From: Penium margaritaceum | Taxonomy: Eukaryota > Streptophyta > Zygnematophyceae > Desmidiales > Peniaceae | Direction of reading: 5' to 3' | Assembly: GCA_023375785.1 (NCBI GenBank) | Contig: SZWC01016205.1 | Span: 16,364 to 44,784 of the forward strand | Length of the DNA: 28,421 nucleotides | Shown: positions 11,520 through 20,047 of the stretch, piece after piece | Layout: every line of letters begins with the position of its first letter | Numbering within the stretch: position 1 is the stretch's first letter | Program-made: the position numbers and the translations under genes | Notes under the pieces: model-generated | What the model saw: only the letters and a program-made list of their open reading frames with translations | What the model was told of the DNA's origin: nothing | Database searches by the model: none

Positions 11520-11806
11520 TCAAGTATTTTCCCAATGCATTTTTAGACGCAGTTTCAAGATTTGTATGCAAAGTTTCCCACAAAGAGGCATTCCTTTCCT
11601 CTGGTCACTATCTAATGACCCCTGTCCAATTTGAAGGAAAAACTTGTCAAGATTTACAATTTCTTCCATCCGGGACAATAAGAATGTTTGGAATTCACTA
11701 AGTATGATGTATAACATGGAGATAAAGGCTTGGCACACAACATCTTACCACCCCTTGAACAGAATCGGCCACAAAGCTCCAAATAGATGATTACCGAAAG
11801 AGGTGA
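11520..11806. other. Probable 3' end of the copia element, nothing resolvable
   Basis: Short AT-rich stretch after the purine-rich run at 11501-11517. If the copia element had a 3' LTR starting here I could not match it to any upstream copy. No gene is visible. Confidence 0.4.
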
Positions 11807-12112
11807 TGTGGGATAGGTAACGTTTGATCATTAAAACAAATATCTGCTAGGTCATGACTACAACTTTTCGTGATTTACTCGTTGAGTAGCTATACTGGAA
11901 GACAATGGGCAATCCAGGTCCATCCGATGAAATCAGTAGAGCAAGAAAATATCTTGCAAGAATCTGCCTTGTGAAGATGAATTGGCTGGTGAGTTGCATC
12001 CTGACACATACCCACTTGTATTTTGCCCACGGATTGAGCCGACGTGGCCAATCATTCATTTTGAGAGTTCTAGTCAACTCACATACCCAGCCACATATGG
12101 CACATTCTTACA
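11807..12112 (+). repeat. Possible 5' LTR of another retrotransposon
   Basis: The stretch starts TGTGGGATAG after a purine-rich CGAAAGAGG and ends CATTCTTACA, one base before a primer-binding-site-like sequence. TG...CA ends with a tRNA-Met-type site directly after are what a 5' LTR shows. I could not find a second copy in the window, so the start is a guess and only the right boundary is supported. Confidence 0.3.
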
Positions 12113-12113
12113 A

Positions 12114-12125
12114 TGGCATCAGAGT
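12114..12125 (+). other. Primer-binding-site-like sequence (initiator tRNA-Met)
   Basis: TGGCATCAGAGT differs by two transitions from TGGTATCAGAGC, the usual plant LTR-retrotransposon primer-binding site. It stands one base after ...CTTACA, the correct place after an LTR end. It points to a retrotransposon interior running rightwards from here, but no gag or pol could be recognised before 14399. Confidence 0.45.
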
Positions 12126-14398
12126 CACGTCCAAACCTAGTTGCTAAAACCTAACATGTCCTGCCTTGGCTGTCCAAGTTCAACAAGGGAGTGGAAACAT
12201 TTTGCACTCTCCCGTCAAGTACATGTCCAGATTTAAAACAAATTATGAAAGGGAGGGTGTCCCTTGCTGAGCCTGTACATTGCAGGAATGATGGGTCAAC
12301 CTACATGTTGAGCAGCAAATCTTTCACATTAATTAGTGAGCAAGCAAGGGACTCCGTCATGGCATGAAGTCATCATGGCACACTTTTATGGTGCTTGAAG
12401 CAAGTACAACAGCCGTACACGGTACCAAACCTGCCCAGCTGCCCTGTGTCCGTGCTTCCCTCTGGTCGAAACACTACATCATGGGATTGGAAATAAAACA
12501 AATTAGTTTGTTTTGTCCTCGTAGGCCGTACCATGGTGTCTGACAGCGTGTTTCATACACACTTGATGGCAACACATTTTTGTGATGTTTAAGCACAACA
12601 TCTGGCCATTGTAGTATTGTGTCTCTATAATGCCACCGTCCCACCGCCCTGGGGATGTGAATTTAAAAAACAACCCTTATGCGCGTCATGGCGGCAAGAA
12701 GTGCAATAAACATGTTTTTCACCCCCTTTTCTATAGGAATTCCCCGCAAGGAAGTCCAGCAACTGCAGATTTCCTCTTGACGAGGCAAGCAATGGCACAA
12801 GCACGTGTTGTACGGATGCTCCTCGACAAACACGCTACTGCAATACCAAGGCTGAACACCTACAAATCTCACAAGGAAATGAGCTTACCATCTCACAGAT
12901 TTATCTTCCGTATCCAAAATGAAAACCTAAGTAATACTGTCGCTATGACAAATCAAGATGAATGATGTCTCACTAGGTCGGAAAACAAGGCATCACTGAA
13001 CGTTTGAGCGTGAATGCCACATATGCAATGACCCTTCTTGGATTCCTTACGATGAAATTCCGTGCCTCAACATGGATCTTACACCCGCATGAGGGTCTGT
13101 GTACCAAATTTGAAGACAAGCATGTGATGTTGATACATGTTTGTTTATGAACCATGTGTTTCTATGGAATCTCTCTTTGACTAGTCTCGCATGGCTAGTT
13201 TGAAAAGTGACTTCTTTCTTTTTACAAATCAAGGGAGTTTTGGAGCCAATGGAGGATCAAACATGTTGTGCAACCCATGGTACGAATGTGGAGTTCGACA
13301 TAGACATCTTCACCCACCTGTATTCAGTGGCCTTCACAACCAAGGGCAAATGTTGGTTTGGACCTTTCCACTTCTAAGATGTATTGATGAATGAATTGGA
13401 TCATGCTTTGGATGAACTGGGTCTTAGTCCCATACTATGGAATTGACACTTGACGTGGTTTAACTAAGGTTTCTTAGTAACGTGGGTGAGGTCACTGAAT
13501 GGAGCAAGGGTAATGAACCCCTCTCGCACTACGGTTTTCACTAGTTTTTCAAGTCGTCCATCACTTCATTTTATTGGTCTCAGAGAGCCAGAGTTTGGTC
13601 CTCCTACGGTGTGAAGCTCACAAGCTAAGTTGGCTCTGACTTTTAATGTGAAGAAATGTGGGATAGAACATGGAACAAGGATAAATGACTTATGCACCAC
13701 AATTTTTTGCTTATTCACCTAGTTTCTTGTATGCAACGCTATAAACGTACACTTCTGTTGGATGTTTGTAAGTTTGTGGTAGACGACAATCGACTGCTCA
13801 CCGTGTCCTGGCATGTGAAAAGACAATGTCCATATACCCCTCTAATTGTTGAATTCAATTTTAATTGTTTTTTGCTTGGCCGAATTGGATACAGTCTTTT
13901 GTTCAATGAATTAATAGGAACACATGAACAGTTGCTTTCAGGTTTGGTCGAATTATTGGGCACACAAAGAAATCATGGTCAGACAAATGTGTGTCTCCTC
14001 AAAAGAAACGGGCACATAAAAGGGTGTTATGTCGAGTTCACACCCTTTGGATGTTCATTGCGGGCGTCCACAATGGCACACCAGACCCACGTACGTGGGT
14101 CAGACACGCGATTATGTCTGATTGCACTAATGTGCAGGTTGTCAGTAGAATTGCGTGCGACTCAAAACCGGTTCACTGGATGTCGTCAATTTCCAAGGAT
14201 GGCTAGAATATGGACAAGACGACACATCCAATTCAAGGATCAATATTTCCATGAATTTGATGAAACAGGAACACTAAGGTAATTCAAACCTGGAAAATGT
14301 CATCTAAATCAAGGAACAAATAATTCCAAAGAGCCCATTCTACGAATTCAAAGATCAGGGGCGGTATCTTTGCCCTGCTGCTTTTCTCACTTTTGATC
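12126..14398. other. Anonymous decayed DNA, perhaps interior of a retrotransposon
   Basis: About 2.3 kb following the primer-binding-site-like sequence. It should hold leader and gag if the element is real, but I see no gag helix block, zinc knuckle or protease motif. It contains one unusually long open frame, described separately, and is cut at 14403 by insertion of the outer Ty3 element. Confidence 0.4.
13692..14282 (+). CDS. Open frame of 196 codons, unknown, doubtful
   Basis: The longest open frame in the window outside GC-rich or low-complexity DNA. The protein begins MHHNFLLIHLVSCMQ, has a mixed composition with several Cys and His residues (including CKFVVDD near residue 26), and ends near FDETGTLR. 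There are no membrane segments, repeats or motifs I can name. Given the base composition of about 44% GC, an open frame this long is unlikely but possible in 28 kb read six ways. It may be a relic of an element reading frame from the block that starts at 12113. It has no recognisable promoter or splice sites. Confidence 0.15.
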   Translation: MHHNFLLIHLVSCMQRYKRTLLLDVCKFVVDDNRLLTVSWHVKRQCPYTPLIVEFNFNCFLLGRIGYSLLFNELIGTHEQLLSGLVELLGTQRNHGQTNVCLLKRNGHIKGCYVEFTPFGCSLRASTMAHQTHVRGSDTRLCLIALMCRLSVELRATQNRFTGCRQFPRMARIWTRRHIQFKDQYFHEFDETGTLR

Positions 14399-14403
14399 AC
14401 ATG
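14399..14403. other. Left target-site duplication of outer element (ACATG)
   Basis: The five bases before the 5' LTR are ACATG. The five bases after the 3' LTR (25765-25769) are also ACATG. A perfect 5-bp duplication is the normal product of LTR-retrotransposon integration. Confidence 0.9.
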
Positions 14404-14847
14404 TGTAGCGTACAAGCCATGTTTTATATTAAAAATGGTGTTTAACTACGATTCTCGAGTTTCGGGGGCTTGAGACAGATGTCTCAACGAGTCACTGTCC
14501 GAAAAGCAATATTGCTCTAGATTCTGGTTTGACTCTAGTCCGGATTTGGTCCATAGGCTGGATTTAAGGCAAGAGGAGTGCCACGATGGAAGATCCATCG
14601 TGTCACTCCTCCTCCCCTCTAGTTGGCTGCTAGGGTCTTGTTCTAACTTGGATATGCCACGTGCAATGATAGGGTTTTGGGTTGCATGTCTACAAAAATG
14701 CCTTATAACGACTACGTCCATTTGTGGCACGGTTTGTCACAGCCAAAATGGTTGAGGCGACCATTCACTCCCGCTCCTGAGACGATTATTCGGAGGCCCT
14801 ACATTTTGGTTCTGTCGTTAGTCGCAAAACAGCCCACGGCTGTTACA
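14404..14847 (+). repeat. 5' LTR of outer element (444 bp)
   Basis: Starts TGTAGCGTAC and ends CACGGCTGTTACA. Matches 25451-25764 along its whole length, with the words AAATGGTGTTTAA, GCGACCATT and GTCGCAAAACAGCCCACGG shared. This copy is longer by about 85 bases near 14480-14570 and about 30 bases near 14775-14805, which were either deleted in the 3' copy or gained here. TTTATATTAAAA at about 14423 is a candidate TATA element in U3. Confidence 0.9.
14574..14610. repeat. 17-bp-arm hairpin in the outer LTR
   Basis: AGGAGTGCCACGATGGA and TCCATCGTGTCACTCCT pair with one mismatch around a 3-base loop (AGA). The 3' LTR has the same structure at 25533-25567 with two mismatches. Half of a potential pair being conserved in both LTRs suggests that it was part of the living element, perhaps in the RNA leader. 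No protein-binding or ribozyme motif is visible. Confidence 0.75.
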
Positions 14848-14848
14848 T

Positions 14849-14860
14849 TGGCATCAAAGC
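14849..14860 (+). other. Primer-binding site of outer element
   Basis: TGGCATCAAAGC, one base after the LTR end, differs by two transitions from TGGTATCAGAGC, complementary to the 3' end of plant initiator tRNA-Met. Both changes are C/T or G/A, as expected from methylcytosine decay. Confidence 0.85.
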
Positions 14861-15194
14861 CAAAGCTTCCACAATTTTTTGTTGTGAAGGTTCATCTGGC
14901 CGTTTGATTCTCGTTGAAACAATCGCTACCCCTTGATCCAACGATTACATCGAGAGAAAATTGCTTGGACCCGTCCAACCAAACGTCGCCCGATCGGTGG
15001 AGCGACCAAGCGACCCTTGGGGAACGAGCCCACAGCTCCATACAAGAGTGGAAGGCTCGGTTAGACGAGCCTAGAGCTCTTGAAACAAAAGAACATAACC
15101 AAGGTCACTGCCAAGGGCCGATGACCTGCGGTGGACGTAATGCCGCCCAACCGGCGACGGGCACTCGTTGACCTACAGCAAGGTCTCGGAGAGC
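14861..15194 (+). other. Leader of outer element before the tandem array
   Basis: About 330 bases of moderately GC-rich sequence following the primer-binding site. An 85-codon open frame at 14914-15171 has no recognisable domain. No gag motif is seen. It is treated as untranslated leader. Confidence 0.5.
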
Positions 15195-16147
15195 TCGTTG
15201 GGAGCCCGACAGGGGGAGCAGGCTTTCACCCCTTGCGCCGATGGGAGGAGAAGGGAGCGAACCTGCCTCTCTTCCCCGTTGTTCATGGTGCCCATCAAGG
15301 AGGGGGAGAGTGTTCGCCACTCCCCGCCTCTTCTCTCATGGGCCAACGGCCCATGGGGGGGAAAATGGGGTGTCTGCCCCCACCCCCCCCCCTTCCCGCC
15401 CCACTGTCTTGAGGGCCGACGGCCCATGGAGGAGGAGAGAGAGTGATTTCCTCTCCTTCCCGCTCTCACATGGGCCAATAGTCCATGGGGGAAGGAGAGG
15501 GGTCGTTCGCCCTCTCCCCTCCCCTCCCATTCAAGGTGGGCCAACGACCCATGGGAGGAGAGGGGACATCTCCCCATCCCCTCCCGTTCTTGCATGGGCC
15601 ATCGGTCCATGGGGGAGGAGAGGCGGCGTTCTTCCTCTCCTCTCCCCCCTTTTCAGATGGGCCGACGGTCAAAAGCGGAGGAAAGGGGACGCCTTCCCCT
15701 CCCCCCCCCTCCCCGCTCTCACATGGGCCGACAGCCCATGGAGAAAGAGAGGGGGAGTTTTTCCTCTTTTGCCCCCTCATGCAGGCCGACGACCCAAGAG
15801 GGAGGAGAGGGGGTGACTCCCCCCCTCCCCACCGCCCCCAAACTGACGTGGGCGGACGTCCCATGGTGAAGAAGAGAGGGTGGTCTTCCCCTTTCCCCCG
15901 TCCTCATGTGGCCAATGGCCAATGGGGAAGGGGGGAACCGTTCCTCCACCTCCTCCCCCCCTCCCCCCGGAGGCCGATAGCCCAAGGAGGAGAAGAGGAG
16001 GTGATCCTCCCTCTCCTCCCTCTCTCACAAGGGCCGACGGCTCAAGGGGGAGGCAAGGGGCGCCCCTCCCTCCTCCTCCCCTTTCCCTAATTAGGGCCGA
16101 CAGCCCAAGGAGGAAGGAGGTGAGGAAGCCTCCTCCCTCCTCCGCTA
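15195..16147. repeat. GC-rich palindromic tandem array, about 15 degenerate units of 57-73 bp
   Basis: Each unit holds a short palindrome built on GGGCCGACGGCCCA, flanked by ATG and CAT. A purine-rich run of the type GGAGGAGAGGGG follows, and then a pyrimidine-rich run of the type CTCTCCTCCCC. Palindromes occur near 15337, 15412, 15471, 15538, 15594, 15658, 15724, 15782, 15848, 15906, 15971, 16030 and 16092, so the period is about 62 bp. The best copy, 15337-15355, has perfect 8-bp arms with a 3-base loop. The purine and pyrimidine runs can also pair with each other. Long Pro/Gly/Arg-rich open frames on both strands (up to 201 codons) are by-products of this composition and are not reported as genes. 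Confidence 0.9.
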
Positions 16148-16224
16148 AGTCAAAGGGTATGGCCCTGCACACCAGCAAGACATGCGATTGTTTAAATGAA
16201 TTCTACTCCTTGGACATGCGCAAG

Positions 16225-16277
16225 TAGCGCAATCGGTCACGGAGACATCGGGACGTGGAGGATGTGGGATTGAATCC
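16225..16277 (+). repeat. tRNA-like box A / box B pair, possible SINE or tRNA relic
   Basis: TAGCGCAATCGG at 16225-16236 matches the RNA polymerase III box A form T-R-G-C-N-N-A-R-Y-N-G-G. GGATTGAATCC at 16267-16277 is close to box B (GGTTCGAATCC). The start-to-start spacing is 42 bases, against 44 in ordinary tRNAs. The acceptor and T stems do not pair well, and no anticodon arm can be drawn, so it is not a working tRNA. It could be the head of a tRNA-derived SINE or chance. Confidence 0.35.
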
Positions 16278-17319
16278 TCGAGGGACGCAACACTTACCAC
16301 TTTTCATGATAGGAGATTTTTCTCCTGAACAACATGTATTTTTGACCCGGCTTGCTCCCCATACTCTCGAGGATATTTTCTTTTCATTTGGTGACCACTT
16401 TAGACGTCATCAAAAGCAGTTTGAAACTCAATCCTAGCTCCATGTTTTCATGGAATGAATACATTAATAAAAGAAAACCTCCAAGAGCCACTAACACCGG
16501 AAGCGAGGACGATTTCCACGGTCGAACCCGAGGTTTGGCCTTATTAGCAGTGGATTCACCGTTGTAAAAAGTGACAAGGAGCTCCGTCTGAGCTCTACAA
16601 TGTTTTGAGAAGTTCTCAATCATTGTCCTAACATTTTTTCCTATTTGTGGTAAAAAGGAAAAGACTGATAGTGTTCCGAACACACCACCAGATGCCACTT
16701 GGGAAGTTCCAAGCATCAGCCAGAAAAGAAAAGGGGAGGCACTTGACGTGTCAGAGTTATGTTCATTTTTCATGAATCCTCAAGTCGATGAATTCTATGT
16801 CAACCATTTTCAAAAAATATGTAAATCGATGAAGGTTTTTCTGGTCAAACCCGGAATTGTGGTCAAGTTGACCATGGGTTTTTTTGGGCAAAACTCTAAA
16901 AGGTCTAGTTGAAATCTTCCAAAAATCAACAGTCCTGATTTGCTTTTTCCTTTCCGTTTCAAAGCACAAAATGGGTGGAAACCGACAGTTTTCCACATCG
17001 TGAATGGAATTCGCTTGGAAGTGTTTCAATACAAGATATAAAGCACAGAAAGTGCCTATTTTGTTTTGTGGATTAACCTCAAAGTTTGGGGTATTTCTTG
17101 AGAAAACCCAAAAGGCCACGACATGGCCAAACGTGGGTTGTACATGTGCTAAACAGATTTTGTTTGCGCAAGATATCCACTATGGCGTACACCGGGTTGC
17201 AAACCACAACGGTGAGGTACACCGAGATAAAATCTTGATTCCAAATAGAATAATATGAGCACCGAAAGTGTTGCGACCACTCAACGACTCACCCACTTAC
17301 CGCAACAATGCAAAACGTG
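16278..17319. other. Outer-element interior, no recognisable gene
   Basis: About 1 kb containing a small hairpin (AGGAGA-TTTT-TCTCCT, near 16311-16326) and a plus-strand open stretch without a clear start, about 16590-16913. That stretch reads KKEKTDSVPNTPP and later FMNPQVDEFYVNHF. It has no domain I know. Confidence 0.4.
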
Positions 17320-18010
17320 CGGAATCCACAAGTGTCGATTGCATGGTTACACAGACGTCGATTACATTGCCATAAGTGTCGATTGCACCATGGACATGAG
17401 CACAAGTGCTGGCTGCAGACATCTTTTTGGTGTCGAACACACCACTGAAAAAGTGCCAGTTGCACTTAAATCACGGATCCGAAAGTATCTGTGATGGTAG
17501 TGTCAAATGCGCTACTCGTGGTTCGTAGAGATATGACCAAAGCAGATGCCAATTACGTATCCATGTGGGTGTCGATTGCACCAAGGATGCAAAATAGGTC
17601 ATTTGTGAGTGGGTTTTGACAAAGCAAGAATGTGAGTGCTGAATGCATTGAACCTACACGCGATGATGGAAATCCCTGCGGGAGGGTCCACCGCTCAAAA
17701 GTGACAAGTGCCGGCTGCACTTGGAACACGACTGAATTGGAAAATGCAATTGTAGCATTCACGCATGTGCTGAACGCATAATTACCATAAGTGTTGAATG
17801 CATGGCCGACGAGTGTGTCGACTAAACCGTTGACACGAGTGCCAAAAAAACTGTTGTCACAAACATGGATTACGCGAGTAACAAAAGCTACGGGATGCAT
17901 TTTCTCTCGTGGGTGCGGAAGGCACCAGTGATACGAGTGTCGAACACACTTGAATTGGGAGTTCTGATTGGACTAGGTATGCTAGTGTCGATGATACGAC
18001 ACGAGTTATA
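17320..18010. repeat. Degenerate minisatellite based on GTGTCGATTGCAC
   Basis: Variants of AAGTGTCGATTGCAC recur irregularly, about every 25-60 bases: for example near 17331, 17371, 17400, 17430, 17451, 17566, 17629, 17706, 17767, 17789, 17809, 17937 and 17988. Common variants read GTGCTGAATGCAT, GTGCCGGCTGCAC and GTGTCGAACACAC. The core is partly self-complementary (GTG...CAC). It appears to be an old array that has drifted and lost regular spacing. No reading frame runs through it. Confidence 0.6.
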
Positions 18011-18973
18011 AGATGCTGGTTACATCGATAACATGGGTACCGATTGTACCCCCTTGCATCAACTAGCAAGAACTAGCCAACTCGTTGCCTCGTCAGGCTA
18101 GTTTTCCATAGACCACAAAACAAAAGCATACGATTCATGTGTGGAGTGGTTCTATGGGCAAGTACTCCAAGCGCGTAATTTGAAGCAACATTAACATGTT
18201 GTTTGACGTTTGCAATGTATCTCAGCGAGGTTGAGGATAGTCGTACTATCGAATTCTTCAAATAGAGAACCAAAACGTATGGCTAAAAACAATCACAGAC
18301 GGCTGTGGTGATCATGTGTATGTTTGATCAGCATAAAGAAAAAAACACAACAATCTCGTCTGTCACCGACAGTGGCGACATCGGAAGTTAGTTACTACAT
18401 CCTACTGATAGCAGTATGGAAAGGTACTTCCAAAAGAAGTACAAAACAAATCTTAGCAAATGAATCACATGTGCGCCGAGGACGATTTCCTCAAGTTTGG
18501 ACCATGGTAAATGTGGAAAAACTCCACCATATCCATAACTGGAACATGCTGCAAACGCCCAATTGGTGGAGCACCAGTTCCAAAACATGCACGGCTTACA
18601 TGACCACACAAGGTACCGGAGACAACCCACTTTTTAATGGATCATGGTGTTTGATTCACAATGCTGCAATTCAGCCATGTGAAATTGGGTACACAGCATG
18701 CGTGAAAAACGTGCACACCATAAAACAATTCCTTATCCACTATCTATTGGTGCTTTGATCATGACATCAAGTCATGGATAAGTTGGAGGGACGAATGATC
18801 ACAATGGTTTTATGACAATTGAACAAGCTAACGATGTATGCTCATGTCTTGGACAAAAATGGTGACAACATTTCACCAAGCAAGTAGTTTGGTGGGTTCA
18901 GGACGTGTGCTACATCAGTCGCATGTCCCATTACGCTACAATGTTCAAAGGCAAATGTGATTATTTCATGACT
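18011..18973. other. Outer-element interior up to the nested insertion
   Basis: No gene can be supported. A 144-codon open frame at 18324-18758 has no recognisable motif. It lies where gag of the outer element might be expected, but it lacks the A-x-x-W-W and Q-x-x-S-V blocks of Ty3 Gag. Confidence 0.45.
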
Positions 18974-18978
18974 AAGCC
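18974..18978. other. Left target-site duplication of inner element (AAGCC)
   Basis: AAGCC precedes the inner 5' LTR and recurs exactly after the inner 3' LTR at 22782-22786. Confidence 0.92.
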
Positions 18979-19904
18979 TGTTATGAGATCCGCCGGTCAA
19001 GACAGTGTGTTTTCGTCACCATGATGGCATCAAACACCTTTTTTTAGGCCATGATTGTGTTTTACGTGAATAACCGTGCAGGTTTGGCCCAAGAACCGGG
19101 TCATTTGGTGCAAGGACGAAAAAGATTTGGCCAGGAAAAGTTGGGTGGTGGGCGTCCAGAAAATGGACGGGAGTACCGGTTCAACCCCAACGAGGCTGAG
19201 CGACTTTCTCACCCAGTGCACCCGAAGCGCCCCTGGATGGACCCTTAGCCAATGAGGCAATATTCATTCGGGTTCATGGGCGCTTTGGGATGGCGACTGG
19301 AGCTACATTTGCAAGCAAGGGCGCTTTGGGCTGCCGTGATCCCCGCTGGCGGTGCTGCTAGCGGCAGTCACATGTGGAGCACTCAAACGATCATAACTTA
19401 GTTGTTTCTTCACGAATTGAGGCGTTCTTTAGTGCGTTAGAAATCTTGTGGCATTTACTACATAATGCACATTTTACTTGCATGAATGTACCTTGGTAGA
19501 CTGCTTTGGAACACCAAGGCGCTTTCGGCCGGCTCAAAGGGGCTGGTACATAAGGTAGCCTAGGGATTGTTCTAGGCATGCCAATCTTACCCAGAGACAA
19601 TGTACATTGTATTGTACTGATCTATTAAGTCTAATGATTCATTCCTTGCCCAAATCTCCTCGTTCTCCCAGCATCACCTTGCACACGTCTATTCGATCCT
19701 ACAAGTCTTCCATAGCGCACCTTGGTACAAACGCTGTCGGGAGAGCCGCACGGCGGGAACCTCGGTCACTCGCAGTGGTCTTGCTGCTAGGAGAGGGTCG
19801 TGCAACATCTCAAGGGTTGGTCCACACACCAAGGGATCGAGGGTGGGAGGTTTATCCCAAAGGCTCGGCATGTGACCGTCACGTGGAGTGCCCCTCGGTT
19901 CACA
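18979..19904 (+). repeat. 5' LTR of inner element (926 bp)
   Basis: Begins TGTTATGAGATCCGCCGGTC and ends CGGTTCACA. Aligns end to end with 21877-22781, sharing AGGTTTGGCCCAAGAACC, AAGCGCCCCTGGATGGA and CCTAGGGATTGTTCTAGGC. A segment at 19758-19810 also has a third, partial copy inside the element at 21514-21566. The first part of the long open frame that begins at 19607 is LTR read-through and not gene. Confidence 0.93.
19547..19555 (+). promoter_or_regulatory. Candidate TATA-like box of inner LTR
   Basis: TACATAAGG occurs in the same LTR position in both copies (19547-19555 and 22423-22431), inside a well-conserved block. It would place transcription start near the conserved CCTAGGGATTGTTC or GGCATGCC that follows. 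The assignment rests on sequence resemblance and conservation only. Confidence 0.35.
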
Positions 19905-19906
19905 TT

Positions 19907-19918
19907 TGGTATAAGAGC
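19907..19918 (+). other. Primer-binding site of inner element
   Basis: TGGTATAAGAGC, two bases after the LTR end, differs by one base from TGGTATCAGAGC, complementary to plant initiator tRNA-Met. Confidence 0.92.
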
Positions 19919-20047
19919 GCATGGACGTTTGCTTGGCTTTTCCACGGACCCAAGGGAGGCAGCAGATCTGCCACAACTGCGTTTGGCCATAATTGTTTCG
20001 TCACAACCGGTACCATTGCGGCAGTAGCGTACGACCAGGCCTACCTC

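Noticed and set aside
15131-16227. Several long open frames on both strands (up to 201 codons), rich in Pro, Gly, Ser and Arg
   Set aside because: They are read in every frame through the GC-rich tandem array and reflect its composition. No frame is favoured, and the repeat period is irregular and not a multiple of three.
16517-16535. Box B-like GGTCGAACCC and its complement
   Set aside because: One base is missing from the consensus, and no box A occurs on either strand at suitable spacing.
19607-20047. First part of the long open frame that leads into Gag
   Set aside because: It lies in the LTR and across the primer-binding site, so it is read-through sequence and not part of Gag.
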